64,000 nucleotides of DNA from G963422595 sp963422595 (GTDB lineage Bacteria; Pseudomonadota; Gammaproteobacteria; UBA4575). The notes under the pieces were generated by a model. It saw nothing but the letters and a program-made list of their open reading frames with translations. It was not told where the DNA came from and ran no database searches. Shown here piece after piece: positions 25,939 to 33,904 of the stretch (within the stretch, counting starts at the first letter, position 1; the number at the start of each line of letters is the position of its first letter). The DNA lies in the NCBI GenBank assembly GCA_963422595.1, contig OY730298.1:248001-312000 (forward strand), written 5' to 3'. Made by a program: the position numbers and the translations under genes.

Positions 25939-26676
25939 TCAGGATTGATAGGAATCGGCAAGTTTTTGCGCACGCCGCAGTTCTATGCTGCCTTCATAAA
26001 GTGCTCGCCCTACTATTACCCCTATAATACCTTCCTCACCACGTTCACATAATCGTTTGATGTCGTTCTCATCCGTTACCCCACCCGATGCGATGACTGG
26101 AATATGTATTGAACCTGCCAGTTCTGCCGTAGCTTCAACGTTCAGGCCGTGCATCATGCCGTCGCGACTAATGTCTGTGAACACAATTGCAGCGACACCG
26201 TCTGATTCAAAATGTCGTGCCATGTCCACGGCGTCATGATGCGACAATTTTGACCAGCCATCAATCGCTACTTTGCCATCTTTAGCATCCAATCCGACAA
26301 TGATATGCCCGGGAAATTCCAGGCATAGGTCATTTACAAAATGCGGGGCACTAACCGCCTGCGTGCCGATAATTACGTATTGCACGCCTGCTTCAAGGTA
26401 GGCCTGTACTGTATCTTCGTTACGGATGCCACCGCCTACTTGTACCGGAACGTCCGGATGATTAGATGTAATGCGACGAATTAGTTCAGCATTTTTTGGG
26501 CTACCGACAGATGCACCATCCAGATCTACGACGTGAATGCGCCTGGCCCCGGCAGCTATCCATTGATCGGCAATTGCCACCGGATCATCAGAAAATACGG
26601 TTACATCGTCCATACTGCCTTGGCGCAGGCGCACGCAGTTGCCGTCTTTTAAATCAATTGCGGGAATAACAATCAT
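25939..26676 (-). CDS. hisA: ProFAR isomerase
   Basis: HisA isomerises the ribose of ProFAR to PRFAR. The 245-residue beta/alpha barrel has the catalytic aspartates D8 (VIPAIDLKDG) and the one in VGLDAKDG near 130, and the phosphate sites VQVGGGIRN and IASGGVTD. It lies 21 bases after hisH. Confidence 0.97.
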   Translation of the reverse strand: MIVIPAIDLKDGNCVRLRQGSMDDVTVFSDDPVAIADQWIAAGARRIHVVDLDGASVGSPKNAELIRRITSNHPDVPVQVGGGIRNEDTVQAYLEAGVQYVIIGTQAVSAPHFVNDLCLEFPGHIIVGLDAKDGKVAIDGWSKLSHHDAVDMARHFESDGVAAIVFTDISRDGMMHGLNVEATAELAGSIHIPVIASGGVTDENDIKRLCERGEEGIIGVIVGRALYEGSIELRRAQKLADSYQS

Positions 26677-26697
26677 CTTAAATACGTGGTAAGAAAT

Positions 26698-27357
26698 TCA
26701 GTTAATCGCACAACTCCCGTCCCAGTGAACAAAGTTGCTTAGTAATTGTAACCCTGCTTGCGCACTTTTTTCCGGGTGACATTGCATGGCAAATACGTTG
26801 TCTCTGGCTATTACGGAGGTGAAAGTCAGTCCATAATCTGTGGTGCCGGCTATCAGATGCGGTTCATCGCACTGTACAAAGTAGCTATGTACAAAGTAAA
26901 AATAGCTGGAATCTGATATACCGTTCCATAAGGGATGTTGTTGTCGTTGTTCGATGCAATTCCAGCCCATATGGGGAATCTTAAGGCCGCCTTCAACTGT
27001 GCCGATAGCAAGATGATTGCCAAAATATTCCACGCCACCCTCATAAAGTCCCAGACATTTAGTGCCACCGTTTTCTGCGCTTTTTTGCATCAATACTTGC
27101 ATCCCCATACAAATGCCCAGAAAGGGTTTGTTATATGTGGCATCAATAATTGCGGATTGTAAATCAAATTCCTGCAAAGCGGTCATACAATCTCGCGCCG
27201 CACCCTGACCCGGAAATATTACTTTATCACTGGTAGCAATTTCGGTTGGGTTGGAGGTGATATAAGCGCGATCTTCGGTAGTAGCTACGTGCTCAACGGC
27301 CTTCGCTACTGAATATAGGTTGCCTATTCCGTAGTCAATGATTGCGATGCTGCTCAT
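26698..27357 (-). CDS. hisH: Imidazole glycerol phosphate synthase, glutamine amidotransferase subunit
   Basis: HisH hydrolyses glutamine and channels ammonia to HisF. The 219-residue class I amidotransferase has the nucleophile C83 in GICMGMQ and the H194/E196 pair in CHPEKS. ATG 27357 (MSSIAIIDYGIGN) matches the family start; the open frame to 27405 adds sixteen unrelated residues. It is part of hisB-H-A-F-E. Confidence 0.96.
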   Translation of the reverse strand: MSSIAIIDYGIGNLYSVAKAVEHVATTEDRAYITSNPTEIATSDKVIFPGQGAARDCMTALQEFDLQSAIIDATYNKPFLGICMGMQVLMQKSAENGGTKCLGLYEGGVEYFGNHLAIGTVEGGLKIPHMGWNCIEQRQQHPLWNGISDSSYFYFVHSYFVQCDEPHLIAGTTDYGLTFTSVIARDNVFAMQCHPEKSAQAGLQLLSNFVHWDGSCAIN

Positions 27358-27435
27358 TATTATGGTCTGGCATTTGGTGGGTGTTGTTACTATACCAATC
27401 ACCATTACTTAACGACATAGAGAAGTTTGCCGTAG

Positions 27436-28029
27436 TTAAAGACTGCCTTTCGTGGACGGTATCATGCCCCGCATAAGCTCATCATGCCCGATTGCCATAC
27501 GCAGTGCTCGCCCGAATGCTTTGAATACGGTCTCGGCAATATGATGTGAATTTGCGCCACATAGATTGTCAACGTGTAAGGTCACGTTAGCATGATTGAC
27601 AAAGCCCTGAAAAAACTCGCGCGTCAGATCGACGTCAAAATCACCGATGCGCGCGCGTGGAAATTGTACACGAAATTCTAATCCGGGGCGTCCGGAAAAG
27701 TCTATGACCACTCTGGATAAGGCCTCATCCAATGGCACATAGGCATGCCCATACCGACGAATGCCTTGCTTGTCCCCCATCGCTTTGGTGCAGGCCTGCC
27801 CTAATGTAATGCCTATGTCTTCAACCGTATGATGGGCATCAACTTCAAGGTCGCCGTGAGCATCTATAGTAAGGTCAAGCATGCCGTGACGCACAATTTG
27901 GTCAAGCATGTGATCAAAAAAAGGCAAGCCGGTGGTTAGCGCAGACTGACCTGTACCGTCTAAATTTAACTGCATCACAATTTGTGTTTCGCGGGTGTTG
28001 CGTTCGACACTGACAGTTCGTGCGGCCAC
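27436..28029 (-). CDS. hisB: Imidazoleglycerol-phosphate dehydratase (monofunctional)
   Basis: HisB dehydrates imidazole glycerol phosphate. The 197-residue single-domain protein shows the metal-binding repeats FFDHMLDQIVRHG, DAHHTVEDIGI and NSHHIAETVFKAFGRAL. There is no histidinol-phosphatase domain, unlike the E. coli fusion. The start is GTG 28029. It is first of the his run; dtd ends 47 bases upstream on the same strand and may share the promoter. Confidence 0.96.
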   Translation of the reverse strand: MAARTVSVERNTRETQIVMQLNLDGTGQSALTTGLPFFDHMLDQIVRHGMLDLTIDAHGDLEVDAHHTVEDIGITLGQACTKAMGDKQGIRRYGHAYVPLDEALSRVVIDFSGRPGLEFRVQFPRARIGDFDVDLTREFFQGFVNHANVTLHVDNLCGANSHHIAETVFKAFGRALRMAIGHDELMRGMIPSTKGSL

Positions 28030-28076
28030 GGCGGAATAGGGTTTGGGTTTTTAGCAGGCGAGTCGTTATTGTAAAT

Positions 28077-28514
28077 CTATACTTGTAACCAAAAGGTTGC
28101 CGGGCCATCGTTGATTAAGTGTACTTGCATATCGGCACCAAATCTGCCCGCTGCAACTTTAGCATATTTAAGGTTTAGTATATTCAAAAAATAATCGAAT
28201 ATTGCCATGCCCTGCTCGGGGGACGCGGCCTGGGAAAACCCAGGTCGTAAGCCTTTGCTGGTATCGGCAGCGAGCGTAAATTGTGGCACTATCAGCAGGT
28301 CTCCATTTATATCCGCTACGCTGTTATTCACGTTGCCGGTACTATCCACAAAGATACGGTAATTTATTATGCGCTCACTCATGCGAGTGGCAATATTTTC
28401 ATCGTCATGTTTTTGAATGGCAAGAAATATCAGTAACCCCTGGCCGATCACCGCGATAGCTTCTTGATTTATGGATACGCTGGCTTCAAGCACGCGTTGC
28501 AGTAATGCGATCAT
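28077..28514 (-). CDS. dtd: D-aminoacyl-tRNA deacylase
   Basis: Dtd hydrolyses D-amino acids mischarged on tRNA. The 145-residue length and motifs (MIALLQRV, VPQFTLAAD in place of the usual SQFTL, and NDGPATFWLQ for the Gly-cisPro motif) fit the family. It lies ahead of the his operon on the same strand. Confidence 0.95.
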   Translation of the reverse strand: MIALLQRVLEASVSINQEAIAVIGQGLLIFLAIQKHDDENIATRMSERIINYRIFVDSTGNVNNSVADINGDLLIVPQFTLAADTSKGLRPGFSQAASPEQGMAIFDYFLNILNLKYAKVAAGRFGADMQVHLINDGPATFWLQV

Positions 28515-28758
28515 GATGGCGCTGGCTTAATCGCAGTGTTGCATAAACTATGTTGCCAGATAATCCAGCTGAATTTTTTCGTCGTGCGCTACAGAAAATA
28601 GCTCATGCACAACACATGGAGCGGCAGAAAGGGGCTGCGATATAACTTTTTTACGTCCTGAAGGGACGCTACGCACCCCCACTCTTGTATGCAATGCCTG
28701 GTTGACGAAGTTGCCCGAACATAAATTCCAGGAGCGGCAGGCGTTTGCGCTGAATTCA

Positions 28759-28857
28759 GTTTTCAAAGCGCACTTTGTTTTTACTGCTGATGACTTAAAA
28801 TTTTTTGAAACAATCTTCGTGGTTTTCAAAGCGCACTTTGTTTTTGCTGCTGATGAC
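28759..28857 (-). repeat. 36-bp direct duplication at the 3' end of the RDD gene
   Basis: 28759-28794 and 28822-28857 are identical except for one base (A/G at the centre), 63 bases apart. The right copy encodes SSKNKVRFEN inside the gene; the left copy lies in frame just beyond the present stop and ends in its own TGA. The intervening 27 bases encode the current tail HEDCFKKF and the TAA stop. Confidence 0.85.
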
Positions 28858-29271
28858 AACCGTGCCGGCTAACTTATCGTGCCAGCCTTGCTTTCTGGGA
28901 TCAAACGCTACCCAAATAATACCGATTCCCAGGAATAAAAATGCCGGAATATAGGCAAAAAATCTGCCCACATATTGCCCCTTTGAAGGCTTTTCGCCGT
29001 CGTAAGCATCCACAATTTTTGCCCGTATGGCCATTTTCCCCGGCGTGGCTTGTAGACGTATCCAGAAAAATATTATGGCAACGGATGGTAATACCACGCT
29101 GACAATAAAATCCACAAGCCCTGCAAAGACGGTGTCGTAATGCCAATAATCCTCGCCATAAATCATCAGCAGGATAGGCAGGGTGATTATAAAAATTAAA
29201 ATCGAGTCAATAATGGATGCCGCAACTCTTACCCAGAAGCCAGCATATTCAAACTCATCTTTATGTATCAC
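28795..29271 (-). CDS. RDD family membrane protein
   Basis: This 158-residue protein has the RDD pattern: GFWVRVAASIIDSI with the conserved Arg and Asp in the first helix, then QATPGKMAIRAKIVD, and a third hydrophobic segment. RDD proteins are small inner-membrane proteins, some implicated in Na+/H+ exchange or transporter assembly; the role here is unknown. The C-terminus has been altered by a 63-base duplication, replacing an older end in RFEN by HEDCFKKF. Confidence 0.85.
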   Translation of the reverse strand: MIHKDEFEYAGFWVRVAASIIDSILIFIITLPILLMIYGEDYWHYDTVFAGLVDFIVSVVLPSVAIIFFWIRLQATPGKMAIRAKIVDAYDGEKPSKGQYVGRFFAYIPAFLFLGIGIIWVAFDPRKQGWHDKLAGTVVISSKNKVRFENHEDCFKKF

Positions 29272-29393
29272 AGGGGCGGTCTTCTCTACGGGTAAATTTG
29301 ATTGTGTTACTATAACCCAAGTGGTATTGGCACTTCAATTAAAGATGATTGTATCAGTCGTTTATGGCCATATAGAAGCACGCGCCGACTACA

Positions 29394-30845
29394 TTATCTA
29401 CGCCAAAAGGCCGGCGTGAATATTACCAGTAAGGTAAAAATTTCCAAGCGTCCAAGCAGCATGCTCAGACACAGTACCCATTTACTAAAGTCATTAATAC
29501 TTGTGTAGTTAGCGCCTACTTTACCCAGTCCAGGACCAAGATTGTTGAGGGTGGCGGTTACTGCTGAAAAGGCCGTAGTTTGGTCTAAACCGGATGCCAC
29601 GAGCAGCAACAACATGACTACAAACACACCAATATAGGCAGAGAAAAACCCCCATACGGCTTCAATTACGCGACTGTCCACTGCATTGGAACCTATTTTT
29701 ACGGCGATTTTCGCATTTGGGTGTACCAGGCATAACATTTCCCGCAACCCTTGTTTGACCAATAGTAAAATCCGTATCACCTTTATGCCTCCACCGGTAG
29801 AGCCAGCGCAGCCACCGATAAAACTTGCCAGTAACAATAGTAATGGCAAGAAACCCGGCCAGAAGTAATAATTCGAGGTTGTGAACCCTGTGGTCGTCCC
29901 GATTGATACCGCATGAAAAATAGCCTTGGCAAGCGTGCTACCCCAGCTTACGTATACTTCGCTGATGCGTAGAAAAACGACCGTAATTAATGAAACCGAG
30001 ATAATCACAAACAGGTAGGTTTTAAACTCCGCATCGCGCAGATAATGGCGCAGACTTTGTGATTTCCAGGTAATGAAGTGCAGACCAAAGTTTGCGCCTG
30101 ACAACAACATGAATATGATGGCAACGGCTTCTATGGGCGTGCTGCGGAAGTACCCGATACTTTCATCATGTGTGGAGAACCCACCAATTGCCACGGTAGA
30201 AAAACTGTGTGCAATAGCGTCAAAGACGTTCATCCCCGCTATCCAGTAACCAAGCGCGCAAGCAACGGTTAATAATAAATAGATGTACCAAAGGGCTTTG
30301 GCCGTTTCTTTTATGCGTGGCGTGAGTTTGGTGTCTTTAACGGGTCCCGGAGTTTCGGCACGATATAGCTGCATGCCGCCTATGCCTAACATTGGCAGAA
30401 TCGCTACTGCCAGGACGATGATTCCCATACCACCAAGCCACTGTAGCGCCTGACGATAAAATAATATGGATTTAGGCAATGCGTCCAGGTTGGTAATGAC
30501 GGTCGCGCCGGTGGTCGTTAGCCCGGAAATTGATTCAAATATGGCATCGGTAATGCCAAGCGTCAGGGATTGACTGAATAGCAGAGGTAGCGCGCCAAAT
30601 GCCCCTAATACAGTCCAAAATAATACTACAATTAAAAATCCGTCGCGCAGACGCAGGTCATCCTGAAACTTACGCACCGGGTACCACAGAACTAAGCCGG
30701 TAATGAGGGTAATGATGAAAGCCAGTACAAAGGGTTGCATCGTGTCGTCCGCATATAACGCACCGACTAAAATTGGCGGCAACATGGTCACGCTAAACCA
30801 CGCGACTAAGATACCTAATATTCGTTGTATTACTTGTCGCTGCAT
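29394..30845 (-). CDS. trkH: Trk potassium uptake membrane subunit TrkH
   Basis: This is the K+-translocating subunit with four M1-P-M2 repeats. P-loops and filter-like glycines are seen in SISGLTTTGATVI, TVAIGGFSTH, SIGTTTGFTTSNY and TATLNNLGPGLG. The 483-residue length is typical. It is downstream of trkA (62 bases), its NAD-gated regulatory subunit, and together they form the Trk system for osmotic K+ uptake. Confidence 0.96.
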   Translation of the reverse strand: MQRQVIQRILGILVAWFSVTMLPPILVGALYADDTMQPFVLAFIITLITGLVLWYPVRKFQDDLRLRDGFLIVVLFWTVLGAFGALPLLFSQSLTLGITDAIFESISGLTTTGATVITNLDALPKSILFYRQALQWLGGMGIIVLAVAILPMLGIGGMQLYRAETPGPVKDTKLTPRIKETAKALWYIYLLLTVACALGYWIAGMNVFDAIAHSFSTVAIGGFSTHDESIGYFRSTPIEAVAIIFMLLSGANFGLHFITWKSQSLRHYLRDAEFKTYLFVIISVSLITVVFLRISEVYVSWGSTLAKAIFHAVSIGTTTGFTTSNYYFWPGFLPLLLLLASFIGGCAGSTGGGIKVIRILLLVKQGLREMLCLVHPNAKIAVKIGSNAVDSRVIEAVWGFFSAYIGVFVVMLLLLVASGLDQTTAFSAVTATLNNLGPGLGKVGANYTSINDFSKWVLCLSMLLGRLEIFTLLVIFTPAFWRR

Positions 30846-30907
30846 GGTGGATGATTCTCTGATTCAGGCGTTATTAGAGTACGAAGCACGCGCGTATGGT
30901 AATAGAT

Positions 30908-32281
30908 TTAAATGAACGTCGCGCTTACCTGAAAAAGTCGCTCGGTTTCTTTCACCCCGGCCTTATCTGCCAGAAACATAATTACATGATCTTCAGGTTC
31001 AATATCAATACCGGCCTCAGATATAATCACTTCCCCATCCCGCACAATCGCGCCAATAGTCGCTCCATCAGGTAAGTTGATTTGTTCGATGTTGCGTCCT
31101 ACTACCTTTGAAGTTTTGTGGTCACCATGGGCCACTACCTCTATGGCCTCCGCAGCGCCGCGGCGTAATGAATGCACCGCTACAATGTCGCCTTTACGTA
31201 CATGCGTAAGTAACGTGCCTAAAGTAACCTGTCGTGGCGAAATTGCGACATCAATAATGTCACTTTCAACCAGGTCTACATAGCTTGGTCTGTTAATAAG
31301 TGACATTACTTTGCTTGCTCCTAAACGTTTAGCTAACATTGCTGACAGGATATTTGCCTCGTCGTCATTAGTAAGCGCACAAAATACATCCGTGCCTGCA
31401 ACATTTTCTTCCAGCAACATGTCCTGATCGGCGGCGTCACCTTGTAGTACAATCGCTTTATCCAGCGACGCGGATAGAAAATTTGCGCGCTCTGAATCAC
31501 GCTCAATAATTTTAACCTGATATTTATGTTCTATGGATTTCGACAGGTGAAAGCCAATATTGCCGCCACCAGCAAGTAATACACGCTTGTAAGGCTTGTC
31601 CGTTCCACGCAGTTGTGTGGTTAAGGCGATGGCGTTGGCGGAGGACGCCAGAAAAAATATTTCATCGTCGGATTGAATAATGGTGTCACTATTTAAGACA
31701 ACCAAATTATTATTGCGATAGACGGCTACGACTTTAGCTTCAGTCTCTGGCATCAGTTCCCAAATGTCCTGTAATTGTTTACCTACTAAGGGGCTGTTCC
31801 TGTTGGCACGCATCGCGAGTAATTTAATCTGCCCACCAGAAAAATCTAAAACTTGTAGCGCGCCGGGGTGCTCGATCAAATGTCGTACATATTGTGAAAT
31901 TAAATGCTCCGGGCTGATTAATACGTCTACCGGCAACGCCTCTTGCACAAACAGGTCGTTATAGGCGAGGTATTCCACAGCGCGAATTCTGGCGATTTTG
32001 GTAGGTGTATGGAAAAGCGTATAGGCGATTTGGCATGCTACCATGTTGGTTTCATCGCTGTTGGTGAGCGCAATCAACATGTCCGCATCTTTGGCGCCAG
32101 CGCGCTCCAGCACGGAGGGATGCGCGGCCTCTCCAAGTATGGTGCGCAAGTCGGCCCGATCCTGAATATCCTGTAGTACGGCTGAGTTGGTATCGACAAG
32201 AGTAATGTCGTTGGCTTCATTGGCAAGACTAAGTGCTAATGAACCACCCACCTGACCCGCGCCCAAGATAATGATTTTCAT
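30908..32281 (-). CDS. trkA: Trk system potassium uptake regulatory protein TrkA
   Basis: This peripheral gating subunit has 457 residues in two RCK halves, each with a Rossmann NAD site (GAGQVGGSLA near residue 7 and GGGNIGFHLS near 240) and a C-terminal RCK_C lobe. GAGGAG lies a few bases upstream of ATG 32281. A terminator separates it from ntrX, so trkAH is probably its own transcript although all lie on one strand. Confidence 0.96.
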   Translation of the reverse strand: MKIIILGAGQVGGSLALSLANEANDITLVDTNSAVLQDIQDRADLRTILGEAAHPSVLERAGAKDADMLIALTNSDETNMVACQIAYTLFHTPTKIARIRAVEYLAYNDLFVQEALPVDVLISPEHLISQYVRHLIEHPGALQVLDFSGGQIKLLAMRANRNSPLVGKQLQDIWELMPETEAKVVAVYRNNNLVVLNSDTIIQSDDEIFFLASSANAIALTTQLRGTDKPYKRVLLAGGGNIGFHLSKSIEHKYQVKIIERDSERANFLSASLDKAIVLQGDAADQDMLLEENVAGTDVFCALTNDDEANILSAMLAKRLGASKVMSLINRPSYVDLVESDIIDVAISPRQVTLGTLLTHVRKGDIVAVHSLRRGAAEAIEVVAHGDHKTSKVVGRNIEQINLPDGATIGAIVRDGEVIISEAGIDIEPEDHVIMFLADKAGVKETERLFQVSATFI

Positions 32282-32395
32282 AGAAACTCCTCGTCAGGGT
32301 AAGTGCCTGGCTTAGCCGGTTACTGGCGCGCGCAGCATATGAGAAGTCACTTGTTACTTGCAAGTGTTAATCGCAAGTGATTTTCCAATAAGGTA

Positions 32396-32427
32396 TAAAT
32401 AAAAACGCTGGCATTAGTGGCCAACGT
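32396..32427 (-). terminator. Intrinsic terminator between ntrX and trkA
   Basis: On the minus strand ACGTTGGC (32427-32420) and GCCAGCGT (32412-32405) form an 8-bp stem with one T-G wobble and a 7-base loop, followed by TTTTATTT. It would end the ntrYX transcript. A palindrome GCCAGGCCTGGC with a T-rich flank lies nearer the ntrX stop (about 32516-32527) and may assist. Confidence 0.7.
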
Positions 32428-32545
32428 CGGGCCGGGGCACGAAAACCACCGGTGGGGTAACCTGGTAAGGAGCTCAAGCGACCGTCTAAGTGGAGCTAAA
32501 GTAAATAAACAAAAGCCAGGCCTGGCGGTGATACGAGACTGTGCA

Positions 32546-33904
32546 TTAGAAGTCTTTCGCGTTAATTTTAAGGGCACGAAGTTTGCGGTATAAGTGAGTA
32601 CGTTCCATACCCACGCGCGCCGATAGTTTGCTGATGTTGCCATTCACTTGTTTCAGCTGGTGTAGAAAATAACCGCGCTCAAAGGATTCGCGCGCGGCCC
32701 GCAGTGGTAATTTACAGAGCTTTTCATGCCATGCGGCTTCAGATTGGTTTTCAAAGCTGTTTTCGTCTAAAGCAAGCTCAACTTCCGCGGCTGAAATTTC
32801 ATACGAGGTGCCCAATACCAGTAACCTTTGTACCAGATTTCCAAGCTCGCGTATATTGCCCGGCCAAGGGTAGTGCAGTAAATGATTTTGCGCGGCGATA
32901 GTAAAATTTCTATGCGGGTAGTTTTTTTGCGCGCAGTAAAAATCAATGTAGTAACGTAGTAATTCAGGTACGTCCTGCACGTGTTCACGTAACGCGGGAA
33001 TGCGAATGGGGATCACGTTTAGCTGAAAGTATAATTCATCATCAAAACGGTTCGCTGTTACTGCTTCCCGAAGGTTGCGCTGGCTGGCGGCCATAATACG
33101 TACCTCCAGTTTTTGTGACGCGCTGCCGCCAATGCGGCTAAATTGTTTGCGTCGTAGTAAACGCGACAGGATTTTTTGTCCCGGCATGTTTATATGCGCT
33201 ACGTCGCTGATGAATATGGTTCCGCCTTTATGCAACTCAAGCACCCCCGGGGTGCTTACCCCTCGCGCCTCTGATCCAAATAGCCGTTTGGCGACTTCGC
33301 TGTCATTGAAGCTGTCTTCACTAAGCACGATAAATTGTTTGTCGTTATGCGGACTTAATGAATGCACGTAATTGGCGAAGGTTTGTTTGCCAACTCCCGG
33401 CGCTCCCGTTATTAACAAAACGTTATCGTGTCGGGCCAGCTTTTTGGCCTGTTCGCGCAGGGTTCGCATTTGCATACTGCCGCCGACGGGTTTTTCAGCT
33501 GATAAATTTGCCGCGCCGTTGTCGTGTACTCCATTGGCCGCTTCTAAGGCACGTTTCACACTCATCAAAAGTTTTGCCATCGTCAAAGGCTTTTCGATAA
33601 GGTCATAGGCTCCCAGCCGCGTGGCTTCAACTGCGGTTTCTATGGTGCCGTGACCTGACATCATGACTACCGGACAATTAATCCCACCACTACGTTGCCA
33701 GTCTTTTAACAGGCTAATGCCATCTTCACCTGGCATCCAAATGTCCAGCAGTACTAAATCCGGCGGCAGACTATTCGCATGTTGCCGGGCAATAGCGGTA
33801 TTTTCCGCGACTCTAACCTGGTAGCCTTCATCTATTAATATTTCCTGCACTGAATTCCGAATATCAGGTTCATCATCCACCACCAGGATGTTGCGTTGAT
33901 TCAT
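32546..33904 (-). CDS. ntrX: NtrX-type sigma-54-related response regulator
   Basis: The 452-residue protein has a receiver domain (phospho-acceptor D54, S83, K105), a central AAA+ domain and a C-terminal Fis-type helix-turn-helix (NISKLSARVGMERTHLYRKLRAL). Walker A is GAPGVGKQT (167-175). The GAFTGA loop that contacts sigma-54 is missing (SEARGVSTPG near 211-220). Walker B reads GGTIFISDV rather than FLDE. NtrX proteins are known to lack GAFTGA, so it may not activate sigma-54 directly. It overlaps ntrY by four bases; its kinase is NtrY. Confidence 0.92.
   Translation of the reverse strand: MNQRNILVVDDEPDIRNSVQEILIDEGYQVRVAENTAIARQHANSLPPDLVLLDIWMPGEDGISLLKDWQRSGGINCPVVMMSGHGTIETAVEATRLGAYDLIEKPLTMAKLLMSVKRALEAANGVHDNGAANLSAEKPVGGSMQMRTLREQAKKLARHDNVLLITGAPGVGKQTFANYVHSLSPHNDKQFIVLSEDSFNDSEVAKRLFGSEARGVSTPGVLELHKGGTIFISDVAHINMPGQKILSRLLRRKQFSRIGGSASQKLEVRIMAASQRNLREAVTANRFDDELYFQLNVIPIRIPALREHVQDVPELLRYYIDFYCAQKNYPHRNFTIAAQNHLLHYPWPGNIRELGNLVQRLLVLGTSYEISAAEVELALDENSFENQSEAAWHEKLCKLPLRAARESFERGYFLHQLKQVNGNISKLSARVGMERTHLYRKLRALKINAKDF

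Noticed and set aside
28550..28645. 31-codon plus-strand frame (MLPDNPAEFFRRALQK...) between dtd and the RDD gene.
   Set aside because: It looks somewhat protein-like but has no ribosome binding site and no recognised family; it may be a gene fragment.
28548..28859. 103-codon minus-strand frame with two KTKCALKT segments.
   Set aside because: The internal similarity is the out-of-frame reading of the 36-bp duplication at the RDD gene end; the frame overlaps that gene.
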